The position numbers and the translations under genes were made by a program. Shown here in pieces: positions 14,640-22,103 of a stretch of 32,387 nt of DNA (the first letter of the stretch is position 1; the number at the start of each line of letters is the position of its first letter). The stretch is from Flavobacteriales bacterium UBA1993 (lineage in GTDB: Bacteria; Bacteroidota; Bacteroidia; Flavobacteriales_G; Salibacteraceae). The stretch is taken from contig DDCZ01000011.1 of assembly GCA_002336485.1 (NCBI GenBank), positions 30,245-62,631 on the forward strand, read 5' to 3'. A model generated the notes under the pieces. It was not told the DNA's origin. It did not search any database and saw only the letters and a list, made by a program, of their open reading frames with translations.

Positions 14640-15993
14640 AGAGCGACTAATATCAGCACTGTACTTTGTAGTTACTTCATTGATTGTTATAGCGCCAGCT
14701 TTATACAACCGTTATCCATTGATCTACTTTGATAGTGGAGCTTACATGGAAATGGCGGCTAATCTTGAACCAAGTTTTCATAGATCGATAGGCTATCCTT
14801 TTTTAATGCGCATTACAGGATTTCTTACAAGTAATTGGCCGATCATAATTATTCAAGGACTTGCGGTATCCATATTACTCTATCGTGTATTAGCTCATTT
14901 TGTAGAACGAAACCTCAAGTGGGTACACTTTTTCACCGTTGTGGTCTTGGCATTTTCTACCAGTATGAGTTGGTATGCAGCGCAGCTCATGCCCGATGTT
15001 TTTACGCTCATTTTGGCTTTGATTTTCATTTTAATCGTCTTGGAGAAAGGGAGCAGAAAATCACTCTTTGTTGTTTATGGAGTTGGTTTGTTTATAGCAC
15101 TGACAACCCACTTAAGTCATATTCCAATTGTGATTCTTTTGTTGGGATCCTTTGGTATTGCTCATGTTTTGAAACGCTTTCAGCTTGCTCTGAATCAATG
15201 GTTGACACTAATTCTGCCACTGGTTGTGGTTATCGTATTTACAATGAGCTACAATGCAGTATGGGGTCATGGATTTAGGTTAAGCATGGCGTCGAACGTA
15301 TTCATTACGGCCAACCTAGGTGAGATGGGACTCTTAAAAGGCTATTTGGATGAACAATGTGCTGAAAAGAATTACGTCCTGTGTGAGATCAAGGATCAAC
15401 TGCCCCTTGAAACGGGTGGTTATCTATGGGCGAAGGGAAATCCAGTGGATGCACATCCGGATGGTTGGGCGGGAATGAATGAAGATTGCGCACCTATTGT
15501 ACATGACTTTCTTACCAAACCGAAGTATTTGATTCAGTTCGTTTTTGCCGCCACAAAATCCACGCTTGAGCAAATGTTTCAGATAGAGCTGGGAAGTGGG
15601 CTTGAGTATTCATACGTAGATGGTTCACCGCCATCGTGGCCAATGCATAGTCACTTCAGTCTAGAGTTAAACGAGTACCTGACCAGCGTTCAAAACAAGG
15701 AATCAACCACGTTGCCCATATCTTTTTTTCAATGGATGAATTACCTCAGCCTCGCCCTAGCGTTTTTGATTATTGGATGGGCTATTCTCACGAACCAGAT
15801 GACTCCCCAATTGATGCTGGTACTGTTAGTTGCTTTTGCCTTTTACTTTTTTAATGCAGCCGTTACTGGCATTTTAGCAAATGTCTACGAGCGCTTGCAG
15901 TGCAGACTCTTACCGTTGATTCCTCTAGTTGCCATTTTGGTCTTTGCTCAACTCAAGAAGTTACCTGGGCAAAACACGGGCATAGCCGAATAA
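14629..15993 (+). CDS. Polytopic membrane protein, possible GT-C-type glycosyltransferase
   Basis: This 454-residue protein has about ten or more hydrophobic segments. The start is probably TTG 14629, overlapping the DinB-like stop by 11 bases; the first in-frame ATG is only at residue 40, after a membrane segment and the conserved-looking 'YFDSGAYMEMA', so it is too late. An acidic residue (D35) in the first periplasmic loop followed by 'SIGYPFLMRI' resembles GT-C glycosyltransferases that use polyprenyl-phosphate sugars, but I see no family-specific signature. A large loop at about residues 215-355 has four cysteines (in 'DEQCAEKNYVLCEIKDQL' and 'NEDCAP'), possible periplasmic disulfides. 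ComEC follows after 33 bases. Function is not assigned with confidence. Confidence 0.7.
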   Translation: MINRERLISALYFVVTSLIVIAPALYNRYPLIYFDSGAYMEMAANLEPSFHRSIGYPFLMRITGFLTSNWPIIIIQGLAVSILLYRVLAHFVERNLKWVHFFTVVVLAFSTSMSWYAAQLMPDVFTLILALIFILIVLEKGSRKSLFVVYGVGLFIALTTHLSHIPIVILLLGSFGIAHVLKRFQLALNQWLTLILPLVVVIVFTMSYNAVWGHGFRLSMASNVFITANLGEMGLLKGYLDEQCAEKNYVLCEIKDQLPLETGGYLWAKGNPVDAHPDGWAGMNEDCAPIVHDFLTKPKYLIQFVFAATKSTLEQMFQIELGSGLEYSYVDGSPPSWPMHSHFSLELNEYLTSVQNKESTTLPISFFQWMNYLSLALAFLIIGWAILTNQMTPQLMLVLLVAFAFYFFNAAVTGILANVYERLQCRLLPLIPLVAILVFAQLKKLPGQNTGIAE

Positions 15994-16026
15994 AGATCAA
16001 TTACTATCTTTCTTGGGAATCTGTTG

Positions 16027-18084
16027 ATGAAAGGCATCCAAGAAAAATACATCTGGAATCAAATTCCACTTTTTAGGGTATTGTGGCCCTATATCCTTGG
16101 GGTTTTAATCGGAATTTTCTATCCATTTGTAGTCCCGGCAATCGCTTCTGGTCTTGCGCTATCGTTGATAATTATCTTCATTCTTGTTTTTGAGAAGGCA
16201 AGAAAGAACTGGGTCGTGTTGCTTCCGGTTATAGTTGTTTTGGCTGGGTACTGCATCGCTGTGCTAAACACCGAGGGCTTGAATCCCAATCATTATACAC
16301 AACAAGATTTAGATCAAACAGATTGGATTGTTGGAACACTTCAGACGGATCCAATTGAACGATCGAGAAGCGTCAAAGCAGAATTGAGACTTGAACATGC
16401 GTCTCATATGCGCGATACAACCGCGCTGCTTGGAGATGTTCTGATCTATTTTGAGAAAGACGAAAGGCTCAAAACTCTACGCTATGGAGATCGCCTTGTG
16501 CTAAACGGGAACCTCAATGAGATAAGTGGACCAAAGAATCCCGGCGAATTTGATTATCGGCGCTATTTAAAGATGCACCAGATCGAATCTCAGATATACG
16601 TCTCTTCAGGTCATTGGCGTTTGATGGAAGAGGGCGGAGGCTTGAGAAGGTGGATAAGTGATGTGCAGCAAAAGTTCATATCGGTATTGAAATCAAACAC
16701 ACGAAGTAACCGGGAGTTGGCGATACTCTCAGCATTACTCATAGGTAACAAGCAGTTTTTAAGTGCGGATCAAGTAAGCGCCTTTGCAGGGTCGGGGGCC
16801 ATGCACGTGTTGGCTGTGTCTGGCTTGCATGTCGGAATAATTTTCTTGCTCGTAAGCTTTCTGTTAAAACCAATCGAGCGCATACGCTGGGGAGGCTACC
16901 TAAAGGGACTTTTGCTCTTAACAACATTGTGGTTATACGCTGGAATCACGGGCTTGTCTCCATCCGTGACCAGAGCGGCGACAATGTTTAGCTTCATCAT
17001 CGTTGCGAACCAATTTGGTAGGCATACTGACATTTACAACACACTTGCTACCAGCGCCCTGTTTCTTCTTTTAGTCAATCCGTTTCTGATCCTAGAAGTT
17101 GGTTTTCAGCTATCCTATTTGGCCGTGCTCGGCATCGTCATCCTTTACCCAAAAATCTACGCGTTGTGGAAACCGAAGCGGTGGATCCTGGACAAGGTGT
17201 GGTCCATATCCGCTGTTTCCATTGCTGCTCAACTTGCTACGTTTCCCTTGGCCCTGCTGTATTTTCATCAGTTTCCAAACTACTTCCTGTTAAGCAACCT
17301 CATCGTAATTCCTGCGGCTACGGTAATCATTCCTCTGGGAATTGCCTTGCTTGCATTTCACTGGGTCCCATTCTTAGGCGATTGGATCTCTTTTCTCCTG
17401 AATAAAGTGGTGCATTGGCTGGATCGCGCGATGGTTGGGATTGAAGGGTTGCCCTTTGCCGTCTTAAATGGGATCGACATCGGCGCTTTTGAAACCGTGA
17501 TCATGTATGCATTGGTCATATGCATAGTGACTTATCTGGTAAGAAGGCGATTCATCTGGCTTCCCATGTCCGTCTTGCTGCTTTGCTTTCTTGAAGGGGT
17601 GAATGTGCATGAATACTACCAACAAATTGGGCAAAGGTCGTTGACAATTTACTCCATAAAAGGGGCGGACGCCATTGATCTTCGCAGAGGACACACCCAT
17701 CTTTTTATCTCCAATTTTGGGGACGTTGACAGGGAGAATAAGCTTTCATATAATGTCAGGCCTAGCTGGTGGCAAAACGGGCTGGAAGAGCCCCTTGAAT
17801 CTTCGCTGCGGCCAGGCCTCTATGGGTTCGAACAACGTCAATTGTTGGTGTTGGATGAAACACGCGTAGATATTGACTGTGTCGGGGCAGTTGATTGGCT
17901 TTATATCTCAAATCGCACCGCCATGCATCCACTTGAAATATTAGAGAAGGTGAATGCTAAGAGGGTAGTGCTATCCGTAAACTTGGATTGGAAAACACGT
18001 CGTTATTGGCTGCGTCAGTTGGAAAGAAATAATATTCCACATCACGATATGCGCATAGCGGGTGCATTCATTGAGGAAGTCTAA
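16027..18084 (+). CDS. comEC: ComEC/Rec2 family DNA uptake channel
   Basis: This 685-residue inner-membrane protein would carry single-stranded DNA into the cytosol during transformation. I use ATG 16027; the TTG one codon earlier is unlikely. Order: two or three N-terminal membrane segments (residues 15-80), a DUF4131/OB-like periplasmic part (about 95-200, with 'GPKNPGEFDYRRYL'), then the Competence domain with 'ALLIGNKQFLSADQVSAF', 'GAMHVLAVSGLHVGIIF' and 'GLSPSVTRAATMF'. The last 170 or so residues would hold the metallo-beta-lactamase domain in Firmicutes and Proteobacteria; here the HxHxDH motif is absent and only a degenerate remnant may remain, as in many Bacteroidota. Whether this organism is transformable is not shown; other competence genes are outside the window. 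Confidence 0.88.
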   Translation: MKGIQEKYIWNQIPLFRVLWPYILGVLIGIFYPFVVPAIASGLALSLIIIFILVFEKARKNWVVLLPVIVVLAGYCIAVLNTEGLNPNHYTQQDLDQTDWIVGTLQTDPIERSRSVKAELRLEHASHMRDTTALLGDVLIYFEKDERLKTLRYGDRLVLNGNLNEISGPKNPGEFDYRRYLKMHQIESQIYVSSGHWRLMEEGGGLRRWISDVQQKFISVLKSNTRSNRELAILSALLIGNKQFLSADQVSAFAGSGAMHVLAVSGLHVGIIFLLVSFLLKPIERIRWGGYLKGLLLLTTLWLYAGITGLSPSVTRAATMFSFIIVANQFGRHTDIYNTLATSALFLLLVNPFLILEVGFQLSYLAVLGIVILYPKIYALWKPKRWILDKVWSISAVSIAAQLATFPLALLYFHQFPNYFLLSNLIVIPAATVIIPLGIALLAFHWVPFLGDWISFLLNKVVHWLDRAMVGIEGLPFAVLNGIDIGAFETVIMYALVICIVTYLVRRRFIWLPMSVLLLCFLEGVNVHEYYQQIGQRSLTIYSIKGADAIDLRRGHTHLFISNFGDVDRENKLSYNVRPSWWQNGLEEPLESSLRPGLYGFEQRQLLVLDETRVDIDCVGAVDWLYISNRTAMHPLEILEKVNAKRVVLSVNLDWKTRRYWLRQLERNNIPHHDMRIAGAFIEEV

Positions 18085-18117
18085 GAGATAAAAGTGAATA
18101 GGATGGCGCTGTGAATG

Positions 18118-18969
18118 CTAGACCGCCGATAGCGGGAATGTCTCCAATAATCGAACGCCTTTATCCGTGTTTTCAAGGGTGCAACATTCGTTTACTGGAT
18201 CGTGCTGAAAGAACAGCGTGTATTTACCTTGAACTGCAGCCTTAAGAAACCGTTCTTTTTCATCCAGCGTGCGAAGCGGTCTCGTGTCATAGCCCATCAC
18301 ATATGGAAGTGGAATGTGACCAATGCTTGGAAGTAGATCGGCCATGAACACGATCGTTGTATCCTTATACATGATGTGCGGAATCATCTGAGCCTCCGTA
18401 TGGCCATAGACGAATAGAAGATCAATATCCGGAAATGCATTCATCCTGTATTGCTCGTCATCATTCAATAAATTGAGCTGGCCACTTTCCATTAATGGCA
18501 ATATATTCTCGGAGAGAAATGAAGCCTTTTCACGTTTGTTTGGCTCGGTTGCCCATTTCCAATGCGCACTATTGCTCCAATAATGTGCGTTTTTGAATGC
18601 TGGCCTGAACGCGTCCTTAGATCGATCATACTCAATAGCGCCGCCGCAATGATCGAAGTGGAGGTGCGTTAAAAACACGTCAGTGATGTCGTCTCTGTGA
18701 AACCCCTTCTCTGCGAGCGAAATATCTAGGCTCACATCTCCATGGAGGTAGTAATGGCTAAAGAACTTCTCGCTTTGCTTGTTTCCGATGCCGCAATCAA
18801 TAAGCATAAGGCGCTTTCCGTCCTCTATGAGGAGCGATCGCATGGCCCAGGTACACAAGTTTTTGCTGTCGGCTGGGTTTGTTCGAGACCACAAGGCCTT
18901 AGGAACAACGCCAAACATGGCGCCACCATCCAACTTGAAATAACCGGTATTTATTACGTGCAGTTTCAT
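18118..18969 (-). CDS. MBL-fold metallo-hydrolase
   Basis: This 283-residue cytosolic protein has the metallo-beta-lactamase metal motif 'THLHFDHCGG' (H102, H104, D106, H107). A following metal histidine is likely in 'FVYGHTEAQMIPHI', an Asp in 'TIVFMADLLPS', and a last His near 'LFFQHDP'. The N-terminal 'LMLIDCGIGNKQSEKF' is the usual strand before the motif. Similar proteins include lactonase-like and glyoxalase-like enzymes; the substrate cannot be read from sequence. Its ATG follows the fba stop codon with no gap (TAA then ATG), so it is co-transcribed and coupled with the aldolase. That would fit a role in sugar or aldehyde metabolism, but only by association. Confidence 0.88.
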   Translation of the reverse strand: MKLHVINTGYFKLDGGAMFGVVPKALWSRTNPADSKNLCTWAMRSLLIEDGKRLMLIDCGIGNKQSEKFFSHYYLHGDVSLDISLAEKGFHRDDITDVFLTHLHFDHCGGAIEYDRSKDAFRPAFKNAHYWSNSAHWKWATEPNKREKASFLSENILPLMESGQLNLLNDDEQYRMNAFPDIDLLFVYGHTEAQMIPHIMYKDTTIVFMADLLPSIGHIPLPYVMGYDTRPLRTLDEKERFLKAAVQGKYTLFFQHDPVNECCTLENTDKGVRLLETFPLSAV

Positions 18970-20034
18970 TTACATGCGGTCATATGCGCCGAGTGAATTT
19001 AAGTCTTCAAACGCTTCCAACAAACGGTTTACCGTAGCTTTTTCTCCCTCACGTAACCACTTCCGCGGGTCGTAATACTTTTTGTTCGGCTTTTCCGCTC
19101 CGTCTGGATTGCCAAGTTGAGCTTGAAGGTAATCTCTGTTTGCCAACTCAAAGGCACGAACACCGTCCCAAAAAGACCACTGTGTATCTGTATCAATGTT
19201 CATTTTAATAACGCCATACTCAACTCCCTCACGAATCTCTGCTCGAGTTGAACCAGACCCACCGTGGAATACAAAATTCACAGGGTTTGATGCTTCAATG
19301 CCGTACTTGTTTCGGATGAAATCTTGGCTGTTTTTTAAGATTACTGGTGTGAGCTGAACGTTGCCAGGCTTATATACGCCATGCACGTTTCCAAAAGCCG
19401 CAGCGATAGTGAAGTTCGGACTGATCGCATTGAGTAGTTCGTATGCGTATGCGACTTCCTCTGGCTGTGTATAGAGCTTAGAACTGTCGATGCCTGTGTT
19501 GTCAACGCCATCTTCTTCGCCGCCAGTGACACCTAATTCAATTTCAAGGACCATGTCAATGGCCGACATACGCTTGTGGTACTCAACACATGTAGCAAGG
19601 TTATCTTCAATCGGCTCCTCGCTTAAGTCAATCATATGACTTGTGTAAAGTGGTCTGCCCGTTTCCTTGTAGTGTTGTTCGCCTGCCTCCAACAAACCAT
19701 CAATCCATGGAAGTAGTTTTCTGGCGCTATGGTCGGTGTGTAAGATTACATCAACGCCATAGAATTTCGCCATTTCGTGCACGTGCTTTGCACCAGAGAC
19801 AGCCCCAGCAATCGCAGCCTTTTCAGCCGTGTTGTCCAAGGACTTTCCGGCATAGTACAAGGCGCCACCGTTACTGAATTGAACGATCACTGGTGAATTG
19901 GCTTTTGCCGCCGATTCCAGAACAGCATTGACTGATGGTGTACTAACCACATTCACGGCCGGATAGGCCATTTTCAGTTCTTTAGATTTTTCAAAAAGTG
20001 CGAGCGCCTCTTGCGCATTTAATACTCCAGCCAT
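18970..20034 (-). CDS. fbaA: Class II fructose-bisphosphate aldolase
   Basis: This 354-residue enzyme interconverts fructose-1,6-bisphosphate with dihydroxyacetone phosphate and glyceraldehyde-3-phosphate, using zinc. The sequence closely follows the E. coli FbaA (class IIA) type: 'YYAGKSLDN', 'VILHTDHSARKLLPWIDGLL' with catalytic D101 and zinc ligand H102, 'YTSHMIDLSEEPIEDN', 'IELGVTGGEEDGVDN', 'NFTIAAAFGNVHGVYKPGN' with a second His, and 'VFHGGSGSTRAEI' with the third. The length fits. It has a promoter candidate at 20055-20088 and drives the downstream MBL hydrolase as a two-gene operon. It is divergent from mpl. Confidence 0.96.
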   Translation of the reverse strand: MAGVLNAQEALALFEKSKELKMAYPAVNVVSTPSVNAVLESAAKANSPVIVQFSNGGALYYAGKSLDNTAEKAAIAGAVSGAKHVHEMAKFYGVDVILHTDHSARKLLPWIDGLLEAGEQHYKETGRPLYTSHMIDLSEEPIEDNLATCVEYHKRMSAIDMVLEIELGVTGGEEDGVDNTGIDSSKLYTQPEEVAYAYELLNAISPNFTIAAAFGNVHGVYKPGNVQLTPVILKNSQDFIRNKYGIEASNPVNFVFHGGSGSTRAEIREGVEYGVIKMNIDTDTQWSFWDGVRAFELANRDYLQAQLGNPDGAEKPNKKYYDPRKWLREGEKATVNRLLEAFEDLNSLGAYDRM

Positions 20035-20054
20035 ACATTCTTATTGTGAGAACG

Positions 20055-20088
20055 CAAATGTATGATTTGCCCTCTAGCTGCGATGCAA
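20055..20088 (-). promoter_or_regulatory. Promoter candidate for fbaA
   Basis: The minus strand reads TTG (20088-20086), a 23-base spacer, then TACATTTG (20062-20055), an exact TAnnTTTG. The leader would be about 16 bases. The spacer is at the long end, so the -33 element is less sure than the -7. Confidence 0.5.
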
Positions 20089-20144
20089 GAGAAACGAATT
20101 TGGGTACAAACGTCTATCTGTTTGTATCTCTTTTCTTCATCGAA

Positions 20145-20173
20145 TTTGTTTGTACGCGGCATCGATAGATTTG
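20145..20173 (+). promoter_or_regulatory. Promoter candidate for mpl
   Basis: TTTG (20145-20148), a 17-base spacer, then TAGATTTG (20166-20173), an exact TAnnTTTG. Transcription would start near 20178, about 16 bases before the ATG at 20195. An alternative TTTG lies at 20149-20152. Confidence 0.55.
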
Positions 20174-20194
20174 AGTAATCCAAAAAAGCAAGAC

Positions 20195-21547
20195 ATGAAC
20201 GTTCATTTTATCGCAATTGGCGGTGCAGCCATGCACAATCTGGCATTAGCCATGCATCAAACGGGTCATAGTGTGACAGGCTCCGATGATGAAATTTTTG
20301 AGCCAAGCAAAGGACGTTTGGCTGCAGCAGGATTGTTACCTGAAGCCATGGGTTGGAATCCCGATAGACTAACAGCAAGCATTGATGCGGTTATTCTAGG
20401 TATGCATGCTCGAATTGAAAATCCGGAGCTGTTGAAGGCTCAAGAAATGGGTTTGCGTGTCTATTCTTACCCAGAGTTCATCTATGAACGGTCTTTGGAT
20501 AAGACGCGAGTGGTAATTGCAGGTAGTCATGGAAAAACAACTATTACGTCCATGATTCTCCACGTGCTTAAGAAGTTGGATCGTGATTTCGACTATTTGG
20601 TGGGCGCTCAAATTGAAGGTTTCGACACCATGGTGCGTTTGAGCGATGCGCCAATAATCATTTTGGAAGGAGATGAATACCTAAGCTCGCCAATTGATAG
20701 ACGCCCAAAATTTCACCTCTATCATCCGCGAATTGCGTTGATTTCTGGTATTGCATGGGATCACATTAACGTGTTTCCAACCTGGGATATTTACAAGGAG
20801 CAGTTCAGCTTATTCATTGATGACCTGGAGCCTGGCGCGCATTTAGCATATTGCTCAACCGACGAAACATTGAGTGAAATGACAATCAAACATGGAAGTG
20901 AGATAAATACACATGCCTATGAAACCCCTCCACATAAAATTGAAAATGGACGTACTATAATTCTGGATGGTGGCGAATATGCGATATCCGTGTTTGGAGA
21001 CCACAACTTGCAAAACATGAACGGTGCTCGCATTGTATGTGAGTCGCTTGGGATTGAGAAGGACTTGTTTTACAACACGATTGCTGACTTTACTGGCGCC
21101 AGCAGACGACTCGAAATCATTCGAGAAATTGCTGATGGTGCGGTTTACAAGGACTTTGCTCACTCGCCATCAAAGCTGAGTGCCACGGTGCGTGCAGTGA
21201 AAAAGCAATGGCCTGATCGGAAGCTAATTGCCGCCATGGAGTTGCATACGTTTAGCAGCCTCACCAAGGAGTTTCTAAAGGAATACAGCGGTTCCATGAA
21301 CGATGCAGATGAGGCCATCGTGTTTTACAAAGAGGAAACCATCGCGCATAAAAAGCTAGATCCAATTTCCATCCAAGAGGTAGTCGCGTCGTTCGGTCGT
21401 GCTGATTTAATCGTCTTTACAACAACGGCTCAGCTTCAGAAGCATCTGGAGAGCATGGCATGGAAGGATGCCAATCTCTTGCTCATGAGTTCAGGAAACT
21501 TTGGTGGAATGAATGTGGACGAATTTGGCGCGAGCCTCCTTGACTAA
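20195..21547 (+). CDS. mpl: UDP-N-acetylmuramate:L-alanyl-gamma-D-glutamyl-meso-diaminopimelate ligase
   Basis: Mpl attaches recycled murein tripeptide directly to UDP-MurNAc, saving steps in peptidoglycan synthesis. The 450-residue protein starts 'MNVHFIAIGGAAMHNLALAM' (nucleotide-binding loop), then 'GSDDEIFEPSKGRL', the ATP loop 'VIAGSHGKTTITSMIL' (G110-T116), 'IILEGDEYLSSPIDRRPKF' and 'ISGIAWDHINVFPTWD'. These features, especially 'GDEY' and the 'HINVFPTW' text, point to Mpl rather than MurC. 'FTGASRRLE' and 'YKDFAHSPSKLSATVRAVK' mark the C-terminal domain. I chose ATG 20195; an in-frame non-ATG extension from 20150 overlaps the promoter. It ends 1 base from the opposing DUF4199 stop codon. 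Confidence 0.93.
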   Translation: MNVHFIAIGGAAMHNLALAMHQTGHSVTGSDDEIFEPSKGRLAAAGLLPEAMGWNPDRLTASIDAVILGMHARIENPELLKAQEMGLRVYSYPEFIYERSLDKTRVVIAGSHGKTTITSMILHVLKKLDRDFDYLVGAQIEGFDTMVRLSDAPIIILEGDEYLSSPIDRRPKFHLYHPRIALISGIAWDHINVFPTWDIYKEQFSLFIDDLEPGAHLAYCSTDETLSEMTIKHGSEINTHAYETPPHKIENGRTIILDGGEYAISVFGDHNLQNMNGARIVCESLGIEKDLFYNTIADFTGASRRLEIIREIADGAVYKDFAHSPSKLSATVRAVKKQWPDRKLIAAMELHTFSSLTKEFLKEYSGSMNDADEAIVFYKEETIAHKKLDPISIQEVVASFGRADLIVFTTTAQLQKHLESMAWKDANLLLMSSGNFGGMNVDEFGASLLD

Positions 21548-21548
21548 A

Positions 21549-22034
21549 TCAACGAAACGCTTCAGGCTTGGCTCGCATTAGCAGCACCAATACAAGCGTA
21601 TAGAAGAATCCGATGGTCATGATCCCAAAAAGGGTGATGGTGCTGTGCGTGAACGCGCTGAAAATAAACTCGGAGTTTGCTTTAATGCTATCCACCAGCT
21701 CAGGCGGAGCAATGTCTACATTCTCTTGGATTTTAGCAGCAAAGAATGCCGGGTTGACCCATTTGTAGTAGATAAACGTGAACGTGGAGATGACCAGTCC
21801 GTAGACAGAAGCTGTCTTCATTCCAGTCTTTACATCGGTAGTGAAATCAGAAGCAGGTTCGGCAATCTTAAAAGCTCGTAGACCCATGAATAGGGCCGCC
21901 AGAAAAGCAAATAAATAGAAGAAACGGATATAAATATCCCAAGAATCGTCCGGAGATAAAGTCAAGAAATAAGACATTTTAGCGATGACGCTGAGCAGCG
22001 CTGCGGTAATGGCGTATTTGATGTAATCCTTCAT
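21549..22034 (-). CDS. DUF4199 domain membrane protein
   Basis: This 161-residue protein has four hydrophobic segments (about residues 6-24, 37-54, 75-93 and 128-152), the topology of the Bacteroidota family DUF4199, whose function is unknown. Marks include an early 'MKDYIKYAITAALLSV', 'MKTASVYGLVISTFTFIYYKWVNP' and a final 'GIMTIGFFYTLVLVLLMR'. I chose ATG 22034; the in-frame ATG at 22058 falls inside the rho terminator stem and is less likely. DUF4199 genes often lie near glycosyltransferase and rho-type housekeeping genes in this group, but no role can be drawn from that. It follows the rho terminator directly, so expression needs read-through or a promoter I did not see. Confidence 0.82.
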   Translation of the reverse strand: MKDYIKYAITAALLSVIAKMSYFLTLSPDDSWDIYIRFFYLFAFLAALFMGLRAFKIAEPASDFTTDVKTGMKTASVYGLVISTFTFIYYKWVNPAFFAAKIQENVDIAPPELVDSIKANSEFIFSAFTHSTITLFGIMTIGFFYTLVLVLLMRAKPEAFR

Positions 22035-22040
22035 GCGGCT

Positions 22041-22083
22041 AAAATAAAAAGTGGCCAACTCGAATTGCTCAAATTGACCACTT
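22041..22083 (-). terminator. Intrinsic terminator after rho
   Basis: On the minus strand AAGTGGTCAA (22083-22074) pairs with TTGGCCACTT with one G-T pair, leaving a loop of about 15 bases, then TTTTTATTTT (22050-22041). It lies about 20 bases after the rho stop. The T-run ends seven bases before the chosen DUF4199 ATG. Confidence 0.7.
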
Positions 22084-22103
22084 GAATTTTTAATGAGCTG
22101 GAA

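Noticed and set aside
18118..18969. MBL hydrolase as the missing nuclease domain of ComEC
   Set aside because: It is on the opposite strand, coupled to fbaA, has no signal peptide, and its sequence is that of a small-molecule MBL hydrolase.
22035..22058. Earlier ATG for DUF4199 at 22058
   Set aside because: It lies in the stem of the rho terminator, so most mRNA reaching the gene would be disrupted there; ATG 22034 gives the usual family start.
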